Below the pieces are notes generated by a model. That model did no database searches, was not told the DNA's origin, and saw nothing but the letters and a program-made list of their open reading frames with translations. A stretch of 64,000 bases of DNA from Monocercomonoides exilis (taxonomy: Eukaryota > Preaxostyla > Oxymonadida > Polymastigidae). A program made the translations under genes and the position numbers. The stretch spans positions 806,001 to 870,000 of the forward strand of contig LSRY02000011.1 in assembly GCA_001643675.2 (NCBI GenBank), in the 5' to 3' direction. Shown here piece by piece: positions 10,691 through 21,100 of this stretch (its first letter is position 1; every line of letters starts with the position of its first letter).

Positions 10691-11007
10691 GAATTATGAC
10701 ATTTTTTTCTTCACAAGAAACTTGATATAAAAAATCGTTATTTCTTTATCATATTTTCTTTCATTCCATTTGAAAATATGTTATTTTTTTTCAAATTTCT
10801 TTTTATTATATTTGGTAATTATTTTTTAATTCTTATTTTTCCATTCAAAATTATCGTTTCGAAAAATTTTTTTGAATACAAACAAATGAACTTTGAAAAA
10901 TGAAAAGACTCAATAAAGACATCTTTTTGTTTATTTCAGCTGAAACATTTGTTTTTCAAATAGTTGAGATAATTATTGTATTTGAATTCAAAATCACTTC
11001 CCATTAA

Positions 11008-11008
<1 letters not shown>

Positions 11009-11057
<49 letters not shown>
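11009..11057 (+). repeat. A49 homopolymer
   Basis: Forty-nine consecutive A residues, just inside the right end of the Merlin-like element. It could be a retroposed poly(A) tail, a slippage tract or an assembly-limited homopolymer. A run of exactly the same length occurs at 17106. Confidence 0.9.
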
Positions 11058-11061
<4 letters not shown>

Positions 11062-11084
11062 AAAAATTTCCCCCAACTGAAAAT

Positions 11085-11110
11085 GTTATGATTTCAAAAA
11101 TAATCATCCA
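11085..11110 (-). repeat. Terminal inverted repeat, right arm of Merlin-like element
   Basis: The reverse complement begins TGGATGATTATTTTTGAAA and matches 7906-7931 at 24 of 26 positions. Confidence 0.55.
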
Positions 11111-11245
11111 ATAATGAAACATTTTAAAGGGGAATTTTTCGAAAAAATGTGTTTTTCTGAAAACAAAAGATTGCTCAAATTCTCGGAGTTGAACACTTTT
11201 TTTTTTATCACATTGTTAACAATTATGCAAAAAAATTTTATTATT

Positions 11246-11270
11246 TGGGTGAAAATTTTTGAAAAATCAC
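11246..11270 (+). repeat. Perfect 25-bp terminal inverted repeat, left
   Basis: Starts TGGGTGAAAATTTTTGAAAA; the exact reverse complement is at 14519-14543. Confidence 0.75.
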
Positions 11271-12840
11271 CACAGATCAAAATTATAATCCCATTAATTT
11301 TTTTAAAATTTTTTTGTTTCCATTTCAACACTCCTACAGCACTTTTATCTGTATAATGTCACATATGAACATATTTTCATAATCAAAAAAAAAGAATTTT
11401 TTTTATGAAAATTTTAAATTATTGTGATCAACAAAATTGTGTGTTTATTCAAATTGGAAAAAGGAAAAGCAAGTTGGTTTTTAATTCAATTCATTTTATC
11501 GAATGAAATAAGTGCTGGATGTTTTTCCTATTTTAAACGGATGATGTTTGTCACTTTATATTTGCAATTCATTTATATTTGAGTCTTTCTCTTATCCAGA
11601 AGGCTTATTTAGTGCGATGTTGGAATGTTCTTCATTATCGTTTATAACTTTTTGTGATAAATCTTTTGTTATGGAAAATTCCTGTTCTCATCATCAATAA
11701 TCTTATAAAAAGTATCTTTTGCGAAATAGATCGATTTTCTTTAAAAACGGAAGTGTAATTTTACAAGAATTCTCTTCTATAAGATGTCACATTCTTTTAT
11801 CTTAAAAACAAACTTTTGTTATCATGAGAAATTCTGCTTCAACAGATCGGGCTGTTTTATATTCTCATTGTTTTCAATTATTATGAAAGAGCCAAAACGA
11901 ACAGATTGCAAACTATACCTTCAATAACATGTCTGTGAACAGTGTTTTATGCATTTATAACAAATTGGAGCATTAATGCGAATCGAGATTTCCGTGGGTG
12001 GAGAGACGATTATAAATAGACTGATCAAATTATTTTTGCTCTTTCATCTTGATTCACAATCCAGACCTACGTTTCATCGGATGCTGTTTCCTTGGTCTTT
12101 TCTCCTCATGCACAATCCTGCCAAACTCCTGTGTTGAATGATACGATGTGGAATACTATCTTTGGAAATAACTGTTGTAATGATCTCATTGCATCACAAT
12201 CACGATTATCAATCAATTGTTATTTTACACCTTGCAACGACACAACTGACAATATCATCTCTTTTCCTGACTTCTTCTGGACAATGATGAATGCTTCATC
12301 AATTTCTAGGCCACATAACAGGAAAACTATTTTCACACATTTTTCAACATCATCATCTTCTTCTTCCTAATCTTCTTTTTCTTCTTTTTCTTCATCGCTT
12401 TCTTTTCATCTTTTTCTTTATTCCATTTGTTTTATTCATTAAAATGCAGTATATAACAACGCATTTTTAACGTTAATTTCATATTTATTGTTTTTTAAAT
12501 ACTGTCAATAAAAACGAAAGACAAAAGAAACATGATCCGAAAGGCGGATGAGGAAAACGAAGAAGAGAGTGAATTTTAAAGAATGAGAAAAAGATGGTAT
12601 TCAGCATGATAATGTTGATGGAAATGAATAAGTGTGGAGGTGAAATCGAAGGATCGATCTCCCAATATCCAATCGATCATTGGAGCATGATATTGATCGT
12701 AAAATCTTTTTTCTCATAACTTGTTAATGTTGTGATAAAAAAGCGGACAACAAGGCGCAGTTCCTTTCCTCTCCCTCTTCAACGGTTTTATCTTATTTTT
12801 CTTCATCACTAACTACACATTTCCATTTTGCAGCTAAAAA

Positions 12841-13381
12841 CAGACAGTCTCTTTCATCTTGATCCTCCCTTGAAACAGCTCCACAAAATCCTTCAGCAGC
12901 CGCACTATCTAGAGCGACAAGGTCGCTCTTCCTTCTTCGCAATTCTAGATTTCACAGCGTTCGCTCATTCCCTTATAGACATACCAAATGCTCCTTCGCA
13001 AGATTGTCCAGCTCATTCTTCTGCAGCTCACGTTGTCAGTTCACCATCTTCGCAACCTCGCTCTTCTCAGACGCCTTCATGGATCCCTGCAGGTTTAGCT
13101 ACATCGCACACATGTGTCAGCTGCAGGCGTGGAGCGAAGAAACCGTTGCGCTGATAAGCTTCCCACACAAACGCAAACGACTGCAGACAGCAGCCAGATA
13201 GCATGTAAGTATCTCGGAAGATCTGCCACAGCAGCATCGTAGGTGTTTGCAGATTCTGTACGCACAGAGAGAAGAGATTCCTGCTCCGAACACATGAGCC
13301 CTCTGAACGCTGACGCCGACGATGTTTGCTGTGATGCTGATTTCGATAATGTCGATGTGTGACTGCAGCATTATGCATCAT
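12841..13381 (-). pseudogene. Unidentified decayed coding remnant in a GC-richer island
   Basis: This island stands out from its AT-rich surroundings by base composition. Read on the minus strand it gives coding-like peptide in changing frames: a block with MLSGCCLQSFAFVWEAYQ from about 13381 down to 13067, then a frame change into a Lys/Glu-rich heptad-like segment (MKASEKSEVAKMVN, QRELQKNELDNLAKEHLV) interrupted by several stops. I do not recognise a family. A broken host or element-borne gene is the simplest reading; a non-coding transcript is possible. Confidence 0.3.
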
Positions 13382-14518
13382 ACAGTGCTTTTATCACATC
13401 CATCTGCTTAGCAGCTTCTCCTTGGCAGAAGGAGGATAGAAACTTCGAATTATCAAAAAAATCTGCATTCCTATCATTCACATTGAAAAATGCTTTTCGT
13501 CTCACTCATTAAAATTCAGGACGAAAAATACCTAACATTTCATCTTCATTTCTTGTTTCAACTGCACAACCTTCTTTTTCTCACTTTCATACTCATTTCT
13601 CTGCATCTTCTCGCTCCTCAAGGTTTTCCTCCTTGTTCTTCTGCACTTACCCACGTCTCGAGTCGAAAATTTACCGTTAAATACGTTCTGCTTCACCAAA
13701 AATACATATTTCTCACAAGGAAAAAGAAACAAGAAAAATAAACTGTTGTTCTTCGGGGTCTCATTTGTATTTGATACACACGAAAGGCTGATATCCAATA
13801 CAAATAATTACTGCATTCCACAAAAACTTATTCTCTTCATTTCTCCTCCTCCGGAAGTGTGAAGCAGATCATTGTGTTAAAATGAATGGAAAAAAAAGTA
13901 AAGAAACAACCGACCATGCAGCTAATGGTTTTTTGTATGAAAACTCTTTGAAAATATGATCAACATTTATACACACTTTCTTTTGAAATTCATTCCTTAA
14001 TGATGAAAGTGAATTTCACATTTCGATCATTAACATTTTTGGTTTTTGTTAGGAAAGATATTATTGTTTAATAGCTTTTGCAAATAAATAAAAAAGTTCA
14101 TTACTTTTTATTTTCGTCTTCTTCTTAATTCATTGGTAATATTAAAGGTGAAAATTTTAATTTCTAAATTTCAAAAAGTTGGAGATAAAAACCTTATGTT
14201 AGCATTATTTATTTACATAACAAATTCATTCAGATAACAGTTGTTTTGATTCAAACAAAAGAAAAGCAAAACTCATGTTATAGAAAAAATTTCACAGCAC
14301 AATAAAACTAAAATTCGTTTCAAAAAAACGTGTGGAAAAAAAAAACAAATAATCAAATTATCAAGTAATAAGCAGTCAATAACTCAATGAAAGTTAAAAA
14401 TATAAAGACGATAAATCCAATTAAATGAGAAAATGTGTTAAAAAATCTATAAAGAAATAATTACGGTCAACGAAAAAGATGTTTCGTTTTTTTGTGGGAC
14501 AGATCAGACTAAAAAAAA

Positions 14519-14543
14519 GTGATTTTTCAAAAATTTTCACCCA
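14519..14543 (-). repeat. Perfect 25-bp terminal inverted repeat, right
   Basis: Ends ATTTTCACCCA; the exact reverse complement of 11246-11270. Confidence 0.75.
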
Positions 14544-15356
14544 TTTAAAACATAATTATAGCGACTGCGATATGTTGTCATTAGCCCAGTTTACAATAAC
14601 GTTTTTATCATACACGCGTATTTTTATTAACGGTCGAATATTGTGCAATTACAGAACTTTTAATCACAAACCAGGCAATTCACAATAAATTTATGACCTG
14701 TTTTGAATGACATTTGCTTCCAACCATTAATCGTAAAATTCTTTTATACAATTTCTTTTTTCTTGGTTTTTTCTCATTTCATTTTTTTTCAACAAGCTTT
14801 CTGAAAACTGATTTTTTATATGCAAAAAACTTTCAATATTTTCAAAAATAAAATTTTTATTAAAATATGACTTTAATGAATTACTCAAAAAATAAGTTTC
14901 AGCATCTTCAATTCGAATTGAATTTTTATCAATAAAAAATATTGAACAATACAGAGCAATACTGGCTACATAAAGCTGAAACATATTCTGAAGCATATCA
15001 GGAAAATAAAATTTATCATTTGAGTTAATTATTAAAATACCACATTATTCTGAAAATCAAATATATGTATTTTAAAAAGGGATGACACAACAACGAAATT
15101 ACTGAAATATTTAAAAGAAAACAATATTAACTTTGATTGAAAGGGCATATGCATCAGTATGATATTTGAAGAAAAAGAATGACAAGAAAAATTCCGCAAA
15201 TTCAATGAGCATCAAAGTAAGCTTCAGATAATAATTGACATGGCTAAAGAAAAAAAGATTGCCATAACCCATTTCACCGTTTCCAATTTGATCCATCTAA
15301 AATCATTTTAATAATAAATATTTAAATGATAAAATAAATAAATGAATCTTTACCAA
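14544..15356. other. Intergenic / 3' flank of the DYRK gene
   Basis: AT-rich. Downstream of the DYRK stop (minus direction) there is a plausible intron from 15364 (GTATAG donor) to about 15297, with an ATGATTTTAG acceptor followed by an open stretch beginning MDQIGNGEMGYGN that runs to 15111. This could be an extra 3' exon of the kinase gene in the same phase. Otherwise nothing recognised. Confidence 0.35.
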
Positions 15357-17102
15357 CTATACAATATTAATATGAGACAAACTGTATGAAGCTCTGATAT
15401 TTTGAGCCCCGCCAGATCCAACCATCGCAACAGGAATTCCTCCAGCACGAGTTGAACTGAAAGGAGGAAGAACAAAAGTGCCATCTCCAGCACCACTTCC
15501 GCTTATGCCAGAAGAAGAAGAAGATGATGATGACGACGAAACGAACGAATATGATTGAGACACATCAACCTCTCCTCGCTTCTTTTTGCCTCTGCTTTCG
15601 TTTTCTCTTCCACGTTCAGTCAACGAGCCCAGCCCAAACGACTGCTTCTTCCCCACTCCACTTCCTCCTCCGCTTCCGCCCCCCATCCCCAAACCCAACC
15701 CCATGCCCATTCCTTCTGACTCGCCATACACTTCTCTTCCACCTCCCACACCACCTCCGCCTCTCGTTCCTCGTGCTGTTCTCCTTGGCGATGCTATCGT
15801 CATGATTGACCGCTCTGTCTTGTCCCCACGCTCTCCTTGTGCAGCTCCCCGCGTCGAACCCCGCGGCGTGCCTATTACTCCAGTGCGCTCGCTCTTCTCC
15901 CTCGCCATCGAAAGCGACGGAATGTTCATTCCTGAATACGCGCCTTGCCCAATCAGCGACGACTTCATAGAAAGTGATGCTGTGGACGCTGTGACAGATG
16001 ATGAAGGACCTGTTGGAGGAAGCTGTGATACATACGACGAGCGGAATGATTGCTGCGTTTGATACTGCTGCGACCCAACCCCGCTGCTTCCAAAAGACTG
16101 GCCCGACGCCGTCTGCACAGGAGAAGACGACTGATTAGGCACAATGACTGAAAAAGAAGGTGAAGTGGCTGTCTGCCCTATCAGCACTTTGCCTGTTTGT
16201 GTGGTGTGTTTCGGAGTCGGACGAGAGCCTTTTCGTTCTGCGGTGGCCAAACCGTCTCTCGGTGGCTGTGGTGGAGGAAGATAATGGCCAGAATAAGTGG
16301 GTTGGTCAGATCGCTCATTGCAATTATTGTTTGCTGTTGAAGAAGAAGAAGAAGATGATGATGACGAAGAAGATGTGCTTGAACTTGAAGAAGAAGAAGA
16401 AGAAGATACAAACACAGAAGGCGAATCTACATCTGCGGTTCTCACTTGCCCGCCTGATGCATTGACAGCTGTCTGTGAAGAAGACGTTGTCGAAGAAATC
16501 GACGACAGATTCACAGTGTTCTGTGCCGTCTTTCGCGGAGTCGTTGCCACAGTGGAGATAGTTGAGGAGAACGTTGACTGGCTGAATCCTCCTCCTATCG
16601 AAGTGGTCTGAGCATTTGAAGCAGAAGAGGAAGGAGACGAGAATGTCGAAGACTCTGTCGATGAAGTGGAAGTGGATGGTGCAATGCCAGTGGCTGAAGG
16701 GAGCTTGTTAGACGTGGTGATGGAAGACGTGGAGGATGTGTGAGGGTTTGTGGTGGATGAGGAAATAGAAGAAGAAGAAGATGATGATGATAATGAAGCA
16801 TATGAATTTGACATTGTGGATGGTTTTGATGATGTTGAAGAAGACGTGAAAGTGGCAGGTGGAAGAGCGGTGTGTGGGTGCAGGCTGTATGCTGCTGATG
16901 CACGATATGATCGTGATGGGTCAGCTGTTGAAGGGCCAAGATGAGACTTTTATTAAAGTTCATAACAGAAAACAATAAATATTATTATAGTAATAATGAA
17001 TAAAAAGTGAATAAATTAAATACAGGAATAAAAATATTGAAAAATTATTAAAAAAGAAGAAAACAAATATTAATTAAATGTTAACAACAACAACAACAAC
17101 AA

Positions 17103-17155
<53 letters not shown>

Positions 17156-18596
17156 ACTGTAAAAATAATAAACATACTCCAATTATCCAAGGGTGCTGCA
17201 TGGCCTGGTCAGGCTTAAACCTGTCTTTTGGATTCCATCTTAAGCATCCCTCCACAAACGAGATAAACAGCGGATCTGCTCCCCGCAGCACGCTCTGCAG
17301 ATCCTTCGAGTTAGGCCTGCGCCTTTTCCCCTGTGAGTTCGGCACAATTCTCGGGTTGTTGTGCGAGTCGAAGAAGTGCTTCTTTCTCGAAGATTGCTCA
17401 ATCAGCTGAATGGGAGGGACACCAATAACCTCCATGATGCACGCCAGCTGCTCCACCTCGTCTTCGCCAGGAAATATCGGGTAACCCGTAAACAGCTCAC
17501 ACAAAATACACCCCAATGACCACATGTCAATTGCGCAGTCGTAGCCAAACCCCAATATCACCTCGGGCGCTCGATAAAAACGTGACTGAATATACGAATA
17601 GATTCGCTCGTTCACAAAGCATGACGAGCCGAAGTCGATAACCTTGATGCCTGATTTGTTTGGGTTCTTGAGAAGAATGTTTTCTGGCTTCAGATCACAG
17701 TGAATGATGCGATGTTTGTAGAGATAAGACAAAGATTGCAGAATTTGAATTGCAAAGCGTCGAATAAGTGATGTGGATAGTGATACAAAGTTAGCCTCCT
17801 TCATGAACTCATACAAGTTTATTGATAGCAGCTCGAAAGTCAAACACAAATGCCCACGAAAATAGAAGAAATCATACATTCTAACGTTATTCATTCTATC
17901 TTCTGGATCGTTGTCCCTGATATATTCTAAAAGCTTAACTTCCACAAGGCCTTGCCGATGAAATCGTTTTTTGTTTCTAATGACCTTCAATGCGCAATAA
18001 GTGTTATGCTTATGGTCCAGAACCCTTACACATTGCCCAAACGATCCTTTTCCAAGTACTTCCACAATCTCATATCGATAAAGCACATGATCATTAAGAT
18101 ACATTCTATAATCACCATTTTCATCATCATATCCACAATTATTTGCATGAGCAGGATTTGCATGAATTTTCTTTTTTGAACGTTGACCGAAATAAAACAC
18201 TTGCGGAAACTCAAGAATTTCACCGTGCTCATACAGCGTCAAATCACGAGCAAAATGCTTTAAAACGAATGTAGGCTTCATTGGGCCTTTCGCTTCAGGT
18301 GTTTGTGATTGTGTATTTGGAGACGCAGGCTGAGAAATTAATCGAGAAAGGCTTGGCGACTGGCGAGGTGTTGAAACAGCTGTTACTGCAGGAGACGAAG
18401 CTAATTACATTAACAACAATATATAAAAAAGTTTGAAGAATTTTATAGTTTATTGTGAAGATTGAAGTGCATGAAAAGAAATATCAATTATTATCGAACA
18501 TTTTACATTTGTCATAAGCACAGCCGAATTCTGTTCTGCTGATGTGTAATCATGAGCGTAATTATTAATAGCAACTCTTGTTCCAGAATCCGCCAT
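15357..18596 (-). CDS. DYRK-family dual-specificity protein kinase (class 2, DYRK2/4-like)
   Basis: Inferred exons 18596-18500, 18400-17178 and 16946-15357 keep frame and give 969 residues. Donors are GTTCGA and GTATGT; the second intron (231 nt) contains the A49 run. The N-terminal part carries the DYRK-specific region SKKKIHA and the DH-box-like DENGDYRMYLNDHVLYRY, then GKGSFG (glycine loop, about residue 145), ALKVIRNKKRFHRQ (catalytic Lys), HCDLKPENILL (about 264), DFGSSCF, the autophosphorylated YSY loop, SRFYRAPEVILG and DMWSLGCIL. All catalytic residues are present. Class 2 DYRKs autophosphorylate the YxY tyrosine and then phosphorylate Ser/Thr targets in cell-cycle and cytoskeletal control. 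The C-terminal ~530 residues are Ser/Thr/Gly-rich low complexity, with no other domain. The first exon join is the least certain; a further 3' exon to 15111 is possible. Confidence 0.88.
17106..17154 (+). repeat. A49 homopolymer within a DYRK intron
   Basis: Forty-nine A residues on the plus strand (T49 in the transcript), next to a CAA-type repeat at 17088-17102. It lies inside the intron 17177-16947, where a poly-pyrimidine run would be tolerated. Confidence 0.9.
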
Positions 18597-18803
18597 GATT
18601 CCCCTTGAATTCTTATTTGAAAATTTTTATTGAAAACGAATACCCATACTTATATCATCAACATTTAAAATACCAAAATTTCAAAGTGTAAAAATTATTC
18701 TCGGTGAATTCTACAGTTTATTTAAGTCAAGGATTTAATAAAAACAATTTTTTATTGACAGAAATTCATTCATTGGTACAAAAAAAATAAATTTATAAAA
18801 ATG

Positions 18804-20943
18804 TTATTTTTTGCTTTCTTCTTCCCATCCTTCTTCAGTCTTCCACACCCCTTCTTCTTTATGATCCTTATTCTTTTCTTTCTCTTTTGGAATTGTTCCC
18901 TCAAGTTTACCTTTTACATTCATCCAACAACGATGAAAGTCTTCTTTCATCATGAGAGTTGAATCAACTTTTAGCATTTCTTCCATGTCTGCTTTTGCTT
19001 CTTCGTCTCTATCAACCATCGCATACAGAAGCTGCCTGTTATGAAGTGCCTTCATCCGATAGCGTTGCCTCAGATATCGCAGCCCCAGCGCTTCCGTGCA
19101 CGCTTTAATCCCCTTTTCGATTGGAGTCTCTTTGAATTCCTCAACAACTTTCGCCAGTTTCACACAGCACACAGCAACGTTTGTCAGAATCACTTCCTTG
19201 GCTGCACACACACACTCCTGGACGCTGTGATAAAGCTCTGTTTTTTCTGGGGTTGGCAGATCTTTCGGGTGAAGTGGCTTTTGCATTTGATTGGCTTTTG
19301 ATTCAGTTGCTTCATCTTTGTCATTCTTTTGCTTGTCTTCATCCTGCTCCTCTTCTTTTGTCCTTTCGCGCTGGAGTTTGTAGTATTCGTTTCTTTCCTT
19401 TCTGAGCTTCTTTATTTTATCATAGTACTCCTTCCATTCATCTCCGCACCACAGCTCCCAGTTGTCAAACATCCTCATTGCTTTGTAATATGATGCAAGT
19501 GCTTTGCGTGGGGCTGTGTCAATTTGCTTGTTCCCTGCGTCTTTCTCAACCCGGGCAGCAATAAGTGCATCTCTCAATGTGATGTCCTTTGGCAGCACAA
19601 CAGAAGGAACGAAGTCATTGTCACTTGAATGTGAAGGATCAGAAGGATCTGAAGAAGAAGATGATGAAGCCACATCTTCTGAATTCTCCTCTGATTCTTT
19701 TTTCTCCTTCTTCATTGTCGAGTCTGGCTCAGTCAACACGCCAATATGTGGAATCCAGTCAACAAGCTTTATTTTGAATGTGATCCATTTGTCTCTCTCT
19801 TCTTCTGGGTATTCACCTCCATTTCCGATGGACTCATAAGCAAGCGACGGACTCACAATAAACAGAGACTCTTCGCCTTTCCTCATTCCTTCAACCAACT
19901 GCATGATAAGTTCAGTGATGCAGTCTGAGCCTCGAATCGGCTTGCCCAGGTATCCTGCTGATGTGGACATTGAAACTGAAGAAGAGGAAGAAGATGATGA
20001 TGAGTTTTTGTCGAAATGTCTTGGAGGTTGAACGTATTTGACAACTTCATCTTTTCCAATCGTGAAAATTAACCGCCTTGATGAAGTGAAGAACTCGGTA
20101 AGATGAATGAACACCTCAGAAAATGGCGTAGGCATACGCGGATCGCTGAATTGGCAGCGGAATGCCTTTGCAGTGAATAGTTCGCTCGTTTTGATTGCTG
20201 ATGACTCCGGCGGAGTTGCTATTTGAGCTCCTGGTATCAACACTCTCTTCAATACGCTACCATCTCCGGTGTACAATTCGTATCCGCGAGGGAGATATAC
20301 TGGAGATTGAACAAACATGTCAAATCCGAAGCTATCACTTGTTATAACATCTTTTGACGAAGATGAAGTGGATGATGAAGATTCATGTTCATCAGAAGAA
20401 GTAGAAAGCCCCCGAAGTTTAGCAAGAGCACTTTTCACATATTTTTCATTAGAATAAGTTTCTTCAAATTCTTTTGTAAATTCATCTTCTTCAACACCAG
20501 CTGCATCAATCAAATCTTTTTCATCCACAGTTCTGAACAACTCGCCTTTGGCAGAAGTTATCCCTGTAAATGGAGTAATTCTTTTTACTCGAAACTCTGG
20601 TTGATCATCGACTTGCAAAACTTTGGACTTCTTTAAGATCTGGAAAAAAGTTAAACAGATTAATTTTTATCTCCAAAAACTGAAGGAAAAACAAAGAGGC
20701 ATACGTTAAATACTTCTTGTGCATCAGTTGTTATTGAATGAAGTTTTGGATAACTTATGAGTTTTGATATTGTTATCCATCCTGGAAAGAAAGTAATAAA
20801 GAAATTCAAATATTAAAAATCAAACCATCGTTATTTTTCAAAATATCCATTGTAAATTCATCCTTTGCGAGATTTTTATCTCCTAAATAATGTTCCACAA
20901 GAGACAAAATGTCTTCTTCTCTCAAAACATCAGAATTACTCAT
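18804..20943 (-). CDS. La-motif / FKBP-type PPIase / TPR fusion protein
   Basis: Inferred exons 20943-20826, 20781-20705 and 20639-18804 (introns 44 and 65 nt) give 676 residues. Residues ~5-85 form a La-type winged helix: EDILSLVEHYLGDKNLAKDE, then NNDGWITISKLISYPKLHSI, TTDAQEVFNILKKSKVLQVD and FRVKRITPF. The DGW and LTTD/ITTD positions are those of La-related proteins and bind 3' RNA ends. Residues ~185-360 resemble an FKBP fold: DGSVLKRVLIPG, FTIGKDEVVKYV, a Ser-rich insert, MRKGEESLFIVSPSLAY and WITFKIKLVDW. A helical, Lys-rich C-terminal part (~410-645) matches the TPR tail of large FKBPs (VAVCCVKLAKVVEEF, ACTEALGLRYLRQRYRMKAL). Several FKBP active-site aromatics are not evident, so isomerase activity is doubtful. 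A three-part La-FKBP-TPR chain is not an architecture I know. Confidence 0.75.
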
Positions 20944-21100
20944 ATGTGACAAAAATTATGTGAAAAAGATCAGAATAATGAAATAAGTTTTTATTTTTTC
21001 TTTTTTCAAAGCAATAATTCACAAAAATACAAAAATACGACAAAACATAAAACACTATAGATATAAAATTTATTAAACAAATTTGGATTTATACATATAT

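Larger units (their letters stand above)
7906..11110. mobile_element. Decayed Merlin-like DNA transposon with terminal inverted repeats
   Basis: Two inverted arms, 7906-7931 and 11085-11110, match at 24 of 26 positions (both start TGG.TGATTATTTTTGAA read inward) and enclose a broken DDE transposase of the IS1595/Merlin type at 9600-10690. The span also holds a MITE-like inverted repeat (8774-9467) and a 49-base A run, suggesting nested insertions. No convincing 8-9 bp target duplication remains at the ends. An alternative reading pairs the left arm with the weaker arm at 8142-8162, which would make a 257-bp palindromic element; the transposase would then belong to another copy. Boundaries are therefore provisional. 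Confidence 0.5.
11246..14543. mobile_element. 3.3-kb element bounded by perfect 25-bp inverted repeats
   Basis: Bases 11246-11270 and 14519-14543 are exact reverse complements over 25 bp, starting TGGGTGAAAATTTTTGAAAA and pointing inward. The outer TGGGTGA is shared with the Merlin-like element immediately to the left, so both probably belong to one TIR family. The interior is AT-rich except for a higher-GC, coding-like but broken island at 12.84-13.38 kb. I find no transposase motif inside, so it looks non-autonomous or gutted. No clear target-site duplication flanks it. It may alternatively be two independent solo ends of related elements. Confidence 0.5.

Noticed and set aside
12092-12370. 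92-codon frame after a TATAAATA string near 12013
   Set aside because: No domain, ends in a CT-rich run, and lies in an element interior. It could be a transcript but nothing supports a protein.
7038-15356. tRNA, rRNA or snRNA genes in the gene-poor region
   Set aside because: No tRNA T-loop (GGTTCGAATCC-like) with a matching acceptor stem, and no U2/U6 or rRNA core sequence, was recognised by eye. A covariance-model search would be needed to exclude them.
20601-20618. TTG/GTG initiation for several genes (20618, 29455, 32031, 46528)
   Set aside because: These are not eukaryotic starts. Splice acceptors or downstream ATGs give better N-termini in each case.
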